Part shown: in pieces, positions 56,301 to 64,000 of the stretch
Layout of the letters: the number at the start of each line of letters is the position of its first letter
Position numbering within the stretch: the first letter of the stretch is position 1
Assembly (NCBI GenBank): GCA_000310025.1
Contig: FN648038.1
Span: 322,222-386,221 of the forward strand
Origin: Ectocarpus siliculosus
Taxonomy: Eukaryota; Sar; Phaeophyceae; Ectocarpales; Ectocarpaceae
Reading direction: 5' to 3'
DNA length: 64,000 nt
Translations under genes and position numbers: made by a program
The notes under the pieces: generated by a model
The model's database searches: none
The model's input: the letters and a program-made list of their open reading frames with translations, nothing else
Told to the model about the DNA's origin: nothing

Positions 56301-58862
56301 GCAGCGTGGCGGACATGGCGGCCACGCCTCCCGCCTTGAGGACGAGACGCTGACACACAGGGCTGTCCTGCACGGCAACCGAAAGAACGAAGACTAGATC
56401 CGTCGTCGGAACATTCATGTGAGACCCGGGCGGACTTTTCCGCGCTGAAGCTGCTGACGACATGGCGCGATCTCGACTTTTTCTCTCCGGGCTGGCATCT
56501 TCTTCCCGTTCTTCTAACCTCGTGTTGCTTGATAGACATGGCAGTAGGTTGGCCATCGATGGCGGTGCCGGGACTGCTAAAGACGAGCCATGGCCATCAC
56601 CGGCTGTTGATCCTGTTTCAGGTCCACCAAGGTCTAGGGGCTTCATCGCCGATGTGCCGTTGCTGTCGACCTTTTCAGCAGACGCTTCCGTTGTCGATGT
56701 CGCATTTCCCAGAGTTTTTCTGCCCCCGGCGCTTCCCTTCCTCCCATCGTAACCCGGATCATCTCCTACCCCTCCGCCATCCGAAGCTTGACCTGTCGAC
56801 AGGAAGCTTGCTGTGGATGCGTTCGCTGTGTTGTCGGACGGTGTCATTCTGGCGGCGCAAGCAGCGGCTACAGCGGGGTTCCCTCTAATAGCCGCAGCGG
56901 CTGTGACCTCGCTCGCAAACACCCACAGGAGCCGGACCGCCAGGGGCTCGATCTTCTTGTGGCCGGCGTGCTCCTCCAGACAGCCAAGCACGGCAGGAAC
57001 TGCCTCGAGCCTTACGCACAGAGCGGCACCGCTCTCTCCTCTGCCAGTGCTGCTGCCGTTTGTCGAGGAGGGCGTAGTCGGGTGGCCGCGGTGTGCGCGC
57101 CGAAGAGAACCATCTTCACTGCCGCTGTCGTTGCGTCCGGGGCCAGGGTAGAGCTTGGTGGCCCTTCCGCCGAGATTTGCAGCAGGGTCTTGTGAAGACT
57201 CGCCGATGCGTTTTTTTTTGTTTCCACCTTCACTTCTGCCGCCGGCTTGGCTGACTTCGCGGAGGCTACTAGGAGTTCCGACTGGTCCCTCCCGTCCTAT
57301 CCGTTCTGCTGCCACCGACAAGAGCCCTTCGAGGGAGCTGATCACGACAAATGCGTTGACCCGCGCTTCCGACAGCGCCAGCTGCACTACGCTCCGAACG
57401 TGCTCCCTCCCCACACGAGTCAACGCCGAGGGAGGTGTATGAGCATCTTCTTGACCGGAAGAAAAGGCAGGGGCACGAGCTGAGGCGGGAGTAGAGGTAG
57501 TGTTGGAAGGGGAAAGCGCAGCAGAAGAAGCGTCCCGGTGGTCTGATTCAATGTTTATGGCGGTCTGATGGCGAAGCCTCTTCAACCACTTTTGTCGTAC
57601 GAACGGCCTCTCCCGCATCGGCTGGTGGGCCCCTCCGGAGGATGTGCTGCCTCTGCCACCACCACAAATAACACCACCCAGTGGGTAGGATGGTGAAACA
57701 GCGTTCCCCGTCCTTTCCCAATCAGCACGAAAGGTTTCCGCCACCGGGTGCCTTGTGCCGTTCAGCGTTTCGGCTGAGATGCGCTGGTGTTCGGCTTCCC
57801 GCTGCCGTATGCGAGCGTCGAAGTCGAGGCAATGTGTGGTAAAAGCCGTTCTGCGGTTCAACAGCAAGTCATGGTTGAGAAGAGTTCATTGTTAGGCCAG
57901 AAAAAACACCCAGGTGCAGAGGCATTGACAGTTGTAGTACCTGCACCAACGAAACGTGAAACCAAGAGCACGCACCACCGACGCCGGTTGCACGAGCCGC
58001 CCGCTCCTGTATGTGGATGACTGCGGCTCGGACGGCGGGGATGCCAAGGCATGTATTTCTTACCCTCATCACCTCCTTGGGACTCGTTCTCACTTGTTCC
58101 CACAGCAGGTCCAGTATCCGGTCCACTGCAGTTGTTTAGAGATGGCATACTCTGCCGGTATCCAACGTCCCGAATGCTTCAGGGTGTCGCCTGCCACGGA
58201 AACGTTCGTTCGCGAGAGATATCCAGCAACCTCGCCCCTGGTCACCCGCCGAGCAAGAGGTTGATTGCGGTTCAACGCAATGAGGCTACAATAATCGATA
58301 TACTTTCCTTGTTATATGAACAGGACACTGTACCGAAAAAAAAAGGGATGTGGCCGTGGTCATTCCGAAGGTCAGGTGTGCTTGTGCTGCAGCTATGTAG
58401 CTGACTGCAGTTTCTTTCGGTGATGTTTCACAGCTTCCTTTCGGACCTACGTGCGCCCGATGCTGAAGAAGGAATCAACCTATTGGCGTTGGAATGCAGT
58501 TATGTGGAGTATCAAACCCTGGCAGTTCGCCTGCACGTAGCTTGCCGTTGTCTGGCAACTATTGTACTTTGCTGTTGCAGCGCATACCTTCCCCGCTTGT
58601 CTCCGTCGTCCGTCGTATCCTCTGGCGCAGACCTTTCCTTGTCATCATCGGCGCGAATCAGAGCAACGACAACACCCGCCGCTTCCCCCTTCCCGCACGA
58701 GATCTCCGTTGTCGCAGTCGGGGCGGGGGGATCTCCGGGTGGGCGTGGTCTTCGGGGCGGCCTCTTCAGAGGCGCAGTGCTATTGTAGTCGTTTTGCTTT
58801 TGCTCATCCCCAACCGGCGGGGGTTCTGCAGGACGAGGTCTTCGGCACGTCCGGCGGGACAT
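53306..58862 (-). CDS. IQ/armadillo-like repeat protein (multi-exon)
   Basis: Confident exons in transcript order: 57850-56102 (583 codons), 55801-55717, 55173-55063, 54356-54240, 53975-53835 and 53485-53306, joined in phase. A likely first exon is 58862-58588 (MSRRTCRRPRPAEPPP, donor GTATGC). Smaller, less certain exons lie in 58250-57950 and include an IQ-like helix, VIHIQERAARAT. The large exon alternates disordered Ser/Gly-rich sequence with helices that resemble armadillo repeats (VRLEAVPAVLGCLEEHAG, VRLLWVFASEV, LAETCLRVMEYLGC). Later exons continue with TAATGLLLLLSVSPEGRGR and VFEAMQRLVGNDLVQVKG. The C-terminus (LAYYHFFRVVSEAGLLP, GDDFYLWFRTNDDRYEDER) was not recognised. A scaffold role is inferred. 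Acceptors of the last three exons are approximate. Confidence 0.72.
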
Positions 58863-59160
58863 GTTTGACGCCCCGTTCCTTGTTGCTACGGGAACACCCG
58901 CTCTGCAGAAGACGATAGAGAGGTCTCGAGTACATCGAGCGGAGAGAGAACGAGAGAGTGAAAAGGCACGGCGGTCCGGCGGTGAGGTGCGAGCAGGAGA
59001 AACGCGGCGTAAGTGGTGCCGGTTCACACCGTCATCATTGTTTGATCAGCGGATGGGTTGATGGTCGCGCCGCGTGTATTCGTAGTGCGGTCGGTGGTCT
59101 GTGTGCCCGTTGTGTGGGGGTATAGGGCGTACACACCTCTGACCGAGCGGATGGGCCGTC
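58863..59160. promoter_or_regulatory. Probable bidirectional promoter region
   Basis: A 298-bp interval between the divergent start codons of the armadillo-like gene (-) and the inositol phosphatase gene (+). It is GC-rich with a purine tract at about 58930-58970. No TATA box was placed; the assignment rests on head-to-head gene arrangement. Confidence 0.4.
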
Positions 59161-62100
59161 ATGAAGAAGCGACTCACCAAAATTGGCGGCCCTGCTTGCA
59201 GCAACGGCAATCAAGATGAAAGTGGGCAGGAGGATGCAGCGCCTCCAACGCGGTCGGTTGGAGCTGCAGCGCCCTCGAGGAGACCCTTCTCGATGAGGGG
59301 GTTTTCGTGGAAAGCTGCCCCCCCGTCATCGTCTCCTCCCGAGGTAATTGCTAGGGCAAGACTAGCAAGGACATGTCATGCTTCTGAAAACTGACAGTTG
59401 TCATGCTTCCGAAAACTGTACCAAACCTTTCGGTAGACATCGTCTATGCTGGGCGCTTTGCAAACAAACCTCTGCCTCCGAGACGCACGGAATCATCACG
59501 TTGAGCCGCGAAGGCTCTGTAAGGTGCGCGCACATGTAGGTGTAGCCGCGTTACCCGATCCTCAACATCGCCAGGACTGATTTACGAGTACCGCACTGTG
59601 CACTCAGTCTTTGTCATCAACACGACGTTTGGCGGCGTGTTGTTCTGCGTCTCACGGTCCCTCGCACACCGCATGTACTGAAAGTGCACGTGCAGAACAA
59701 AACGTGTTCTTCGAGGGTGAAAAAAATAAGCAAGTCAGATGCTGCGCGTGCTGACATGTGGGTGCCGCCATGATATCTTTCGGGCATCCATTTAAACAAC
59801 CAATGTTACAAATCGTGTGGGGCACGTGTTCCCGTGCGAAGATTGGACGAGGCCAGTGTGCAGAAGATATGCATGCACGAGACTGATGGCCATACCGGGT
59901 GTCTCGATAGAATTTCTTCTCGCGGAAAGGCGAAGACACACGGGTCTAGAGTAAACGAAGTATGAGACAGAAATGTGAAGTGTCGACACACCAATACAAG
60001 TATTTTGTCCTGACCAACATAGATGGAAATGTTACCTGCCGCACCACAACACAACACAGTAATACTACCAATCGTTGAGTTTGCATTCCGTAGGCAAGAG
60101 CGTTAGCCCCGCACCAAATCGTCTAGCCGGTTGGAACTTTCCATGTCAAGTCAGAAGTAGCACTGATGAATACAACGGTCAGTGCCTGAGCACTTCACAT
60201 TATCACCGTCCATTTAGGTCATGGGGTCACACCGGGCTTGCTCAAGATTGGAGCTTCCGCCGTTGGTCGACCGTGCGTGCAAAAATAAAAATTCACCGCC
60301 ATCATTTACTGGTGCCAGAATAACGCGTAACGAAATAACACAACACACGCAAACGCACACAGACAGACCATCCCTTACTGTAGAGATGGTTGTATATTAT
60401 CCAAGCGACGAAGCGCCAAACTACCGTAAACCTTACCTCCCCCCCCTATCCCAAACGACACACTACTGTAGGGTGTCGGTGAAATATTTACGCGCATGGC
60501 GAAGAACCCCATGGCAACCCCTTCTCCCGGACGGCAACGACGGGATGACCAACCCCAGCATACGCCACCCCTTGGCAGCGACAACAGCTGCAACACCTCC
60601 CCGTCGCGACCTAGTGCCACCCCTCTTTCGCCAGCCCCAAAGGCGCCTGCTAGACGCTCTGTTCCGGCTGCGGGCACTCGGCGAAAAAGGATCTCGATGA
60701 GCTTGAGTCCAAGCTCCATCCGTGCGGTTCTCAAGTCGGCTGGTCAACGCGCGGGAGGCGTGCCGGAACTGGAGCGACCTGCGAGGCCGGAAGAAATCGA
60801 ATCGGCTGTCGCTACAGCTGATGGTGGGGAGGGCCTCGTTTCGGTAGGTTTGCCAGCAGGATCGTCTCGCGAAAACCGGTCGCCGGCTACGCGAGGCCGG
60901 TCGAGGACGCCTCGGCGTGGCCTGAGCGTCGGCAGAGACCTCATGCCTAACTTCCTCCGTGAGTCATCGATGAAGATGAATCCCGCCGGAACAGCCAAGG
61001 AAGTCGAACAGGGAACGCCCACTAGGATAGCGGACGGACAGACACCGAGCCCCGCCGTTGCACGCCCTGATTCAGGGGTCAAGCCACAACAGCGGCAAGG
61101 GGCAGCGGTAGCAACTCGGAGTCAATCTCAACCCTCAGCGCCACCACCTACGACATTGCGACGGCGCGTGAGCATGAGCCTGAACCCTAGCAACTTGAAG
61201 CGGGCTGTGGGTCTCAGATCCGGCCAAGAGAGCACGAAGAAGAGCGACGCCACCAACAGGAGCCCTGACGCACCCGAGTACGAAGAGGAGTTCGTTGGCG
61301 TCTCACAACAACAAGCACGGCCCGTGAGACTCCACCCTCGTCCTCGCGCTGTCGCCAAGGCGCAGCGAGGGAGCCCAAGCCTCAACCCCACGGCCGCTCG
61401 AGCGGCAGTGTCGGCGGCCATCGCCAAGGGCAACGGTACGGCTGCTAGGGAAAGCGGAGGCAAAGTCAGCAGCGACAAGGGAGCCGGCGGCGGTGGCGCC
61501 GGCGGGTTATCGCGAGCGTCCAGCGGACAACCAGCTCTCTCGACGACAGAAACTGCGACAGCACCGAAGATTGTTCCTTTTCCAGCCTCTACCACGCAGC
61601 AGCAGCAATGGGCAAGGCAGCGTCGTTCTGCGCGCCGGTCCGCGAGTTTCAGCTTTGGCGCCGGCAGCACCACCGCTTCGCTGCGGTTCCCGAAGACAGG
61701 GAGCTCCTCTGACAGCGAAGAGAAGGCCCCTGCTCTTGGGCAAGAGAACGCCGAGAGAGGCCGGCAGAGGGAAGGCGGCGCACGACTCAACCACAACACC
61801 TCCACCGAAGCAGCAGCGGGGGGCGGGGGGGCATCACCTCCGAGCGGAGGCGATCGGAGCGCCCGTAGGCACCTGCGGGGGCGCTCCATGTCCCTCGCTC
61901 GATTGAACCGAGGATCACTACTTGGGATTTCCCCCCCGTCATCCCCTGCGTCATTGAGAGGCAGCCGGAAAGGTAGTCGGTCTCCCACGTCTGGGGTTGG
62001 TGTTGGCGTTGGCGTTGGCGTTAGCGTTGGCGTTGGCGTTGGCGTTGGCGTTGGCGTTGGCAACGGCGGAGGAGGGTTTCGACAACGCTTGAGGAAAAAA

Positions 62101-64000
62101 GCGGCAGGGGTCGGGGCAGGGGTAGGCGGCGGTGGCAATGGCTTCGACCGGAGAAGATCGCGATCCATTTCACCCCCCAGAGTCGGTGGCAATCACTCTC
62201 GCACGATCTCGATGGGATCCGAGCTGCTGCCGCTTGGCCCTGTCGGAAGCTGGGCCGGGGTTGGCGGGGGTGGCGGTGGGTTCGGTGGGGAACATGATGC
62301 GAGCGAAGGCCTGCCAAGTATTCTCGATGCTATCCCTGCTTGGAAGCGACCCAGGTTGCTGAAGGGTTTGCAGGAGCGGTGAGCCGCAGCGTAATGTATT
62401 CTGCTCAACGTTGCCAGTAATATCTTCGATTTGAAGCACGTGATCCAACCTATGTCGCGTCGTGTGTTGCGGTCCTCGCAGGTTTCCCGCAGAACAATCT
62501 ATTCCTACTGAAAGCAGATCAACCCACACCATTTCAAGCAACGCGTCCTCGAGCCGCAACAGGTTCACGGCAAAAAAAAAAAAGGCGTTTGTCCACTACG
62601 CTTTGATGAGTAGAGCCTTGGCTGAATGTAGCTTCCCCCATTGTCGCTCGTCCGGACTAGGGAAACGGAGTACACCACCGTGGAAGGCGTCGGAGTCTTC
62701 ATCGGGACGTGGAACGTCAACGCCAAGAAGCCCAACTTCGATGACCCTGTGAGTGTCACCCGCTACTTGGCCAAGAGGCCATCGTGTCTAGAAGCCCTGG
62801 CAGTTCTGATTCCTGCTCCAAATGCCCTCTCCTAGTCCTCACTTCCATACAGGAAGCGAAACATGGAGGCCCACGACATTCCTCCCTCTATCTCTTAGCC
62901 CGCAGATCGTTTCTTGTCTCCTCAAGTGTCGAAACTAGTGATAGGTGTGGCACCGGTTACCACCGACGCCGCTGGGAGGGATAAGACCGACAACCCAATT
63001 GGCTGGCGCGATCTTTTAGGTTCGAGATCCGCCCCACGATTCCCAATATTTCATTGGCGTATGGGGTTTATTGCTGGCCGGAGCTCGGTGGATTTCACCT
63101 CAAATGAACTCTGTTTCCCGCCTCTCTCGTCCGACGGCCATGCTCGTCACAAAATCCCACCTCTAAGTTGTGGCTGCACGAGTGGCTTTGCCCCGCGGAG
63201 GGTCCAGAGGGCAAAGAGCGTAGCAGCGGGGATGCCTCATCGGCACCACCAGCAGCAGCAAAGGCTGGGAATGCTGAAAGCGTTTGCGCCGAGACCTCTG
63301 CCAGTGAGGAAGGCAACGGAATGGAAGACGTATACGCTATCGGGTTCCAGGAGTTGGTCGACCTCAACGCTGTCAACGTTGCTGTCGACATCAAGAGTCA
63401 GGCAAGCGAAGAACATCATCTTGATGAAGAAATAAGCGTCTAGAATGTTTGGCACGTGGAGTCATCAACACACAGCACCGGGCATACGCTGGTGCCGGGC
63501 GCTGATGCGCAACAAATGACTTGTCCCCAGGTGTTCCGTGAACCCCACCCATCGGGCGAACGGGGAAAGTGTTGCTGTTCTGTTTCGGAGACATCCTCAT
63601 CAGAAAAAGACACCGAGGCTCACCTCACATGTGAAATCGCCCGTAGGTTGCATCGCCGCCCCGAAAACAAACATGTGCAGACCAACTTCACGAAAAAGAA
63701 TAGCGATCTCGTGAACGTCCGTGTTTTGTTTTAGTCGCCACGATACGACTCTGCGGGCATTCGAGCTCGATCGTTTCTTTTTTTTTAATGAGCAGAAGCG
63801 AAGCGTAGAGTGGGAAGAGCGTGTGCTCTCCTCGCTCAACCTCGCGGCGCTCCATCAGGCCAACAAGAGAAGAAGGAGGGCGAGCGAAACCCCTCTTGTG
63901 CCTCGCTCGTCGGCGACGACCGGGGGAGCGCAAGAAAAGGGCGCTTCCGACACGGCCAAGGAGACGGTGCCGCCGGACGGCACGACACAACAGCCCCCCG
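59161..64000 (+). CDS. Inositol-polyphosphate 5-phosphatase with long disordered N-terminus (5' part, runs off window)
   Basis: Exons 59161-59343, 60472-62378, 62661-62748, 63168-63401 and 63796 onward are phase-consistent. This enzyme class removes the 5-phosphate from phosphoinositides or inositol phosphates. Family motifs begin with RETEYTTVEGVGVFIGTWNVN across the exon 2/3 junction, then LWLHEWLCP and DVYAIGFQELVDLNAVNV, then KRSVEWEERVLSSLN. The remaining catalytic motifs lie beyond 64000. About 690 N-terminal residues are disordered, with recurring Arg-rich SMSL motifs and a (Gly-Val)n tract. No SAC domain is visible upstream. Exon 4 appears to end at a GC donor (CAG/GCAAGC). Joining exon 1 to exon 2 rests on phase and a strong pyrimidine tract. 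Confidence 0.88.
61996..62066 (+). repeat. GTTGGC hexanucleotide repeat inside an exon
   Basis: About eleven tandem GTTGGC/GTTGGT units with one GTTAGC variant. In the phosphatase frame they encode alternating Gly and Val with one Ser. As a multiple of three, length changes would keep the frame. Confidence 0.9.

Noticed and set aside
61128-62192. 354-codon minus-strand, Pro-rich ORF
   Set aside because: Antisense shadow of the Gly/Val- and Arg-rich phosphatase exon.

Overview
This is a nuclear window from an intron-rich eukaryote, most likely a photosynthetic stramenopile and plausibly a brown alga of the Ectocarpus type. Four things point there. Coding exons are short and GC-rich, separated by introns of about 0.1-2 kb. 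Acceptors are preceded by long pyrimidine tracts. One open frame (22261) begins with a signal peptide followed by an Ala-Phe transition, the layout of presequences for secondary red plastids. Neighbouring genes alternate strand. No prokaryotic operons, CRISPR arrays or rRNA genes are visible. All exon structures were joined by eye using splice motifs, phase compatibility and family knowledge, without a computed alignment.

Layout. 1.5-4.2 kb (+): four-exon gene for an unrecognised acidic/RG-rich protein. 4.2-13.7 kb: gene-poor, with decayed repeats, including a 0.6 kb foldback element at 11.6-12.2 kb. 13.7-21.0 kb (+): many-exon coiled-coil gene. 22.3-24.1 kb (+): a plastid-type presequence exon and an uncertain 3' exon. 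24.5-26.5 kb (+): compact three-exon gene for a 105-residue protein. 29.3-37.8 kb (-): complete eight-exon MAP kinase kinase with a very large insert in the kinase fold. 38-41.6 kb: intergenic, with microsatellites. 41.6 kb (-) and 42.2 kb (+): divergent start sites. The + gene (42.2-50.2 kb) is a nine-exon UBLCP1-type CTD phosphatase whose introns carry a LINE, short poly-C repeats and a 100-N gap. 53.3-58.9 kb (-): IQ/armadillo-like protein. 59.2 kb to the window end (+): inositol-polyphosphate 5-phosphatase, divergently paired with the armadillo-like gene and cut off by the window edge.

Together the recognisable genes cover signalling (MAPKK, phosphoinositide phosphatase), proteasome-linked dephosphorylation (UBLCP1) and scaffold-like coiled-coil or armadillo proteins. 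They are separate transcription units, not a pathway cluster.

The most unusual signal is a repeat system. A LINE in a UBLCP1 intron ends in a stop codon that abuts a poly-C tail. At least seven short poly-C-tailed repeats share its terminal sequence. Several of these lie at splice sites: 10 nt after a MAPKK donor, and just upstream of a UBLCP1 acceptor, where the C tail serves as pyrimidine tract. The assembly gap also falls in such a poly-C run. A second family of short palindromic repeats is found at 23.6 kb and as an array in a MAPKK intron.
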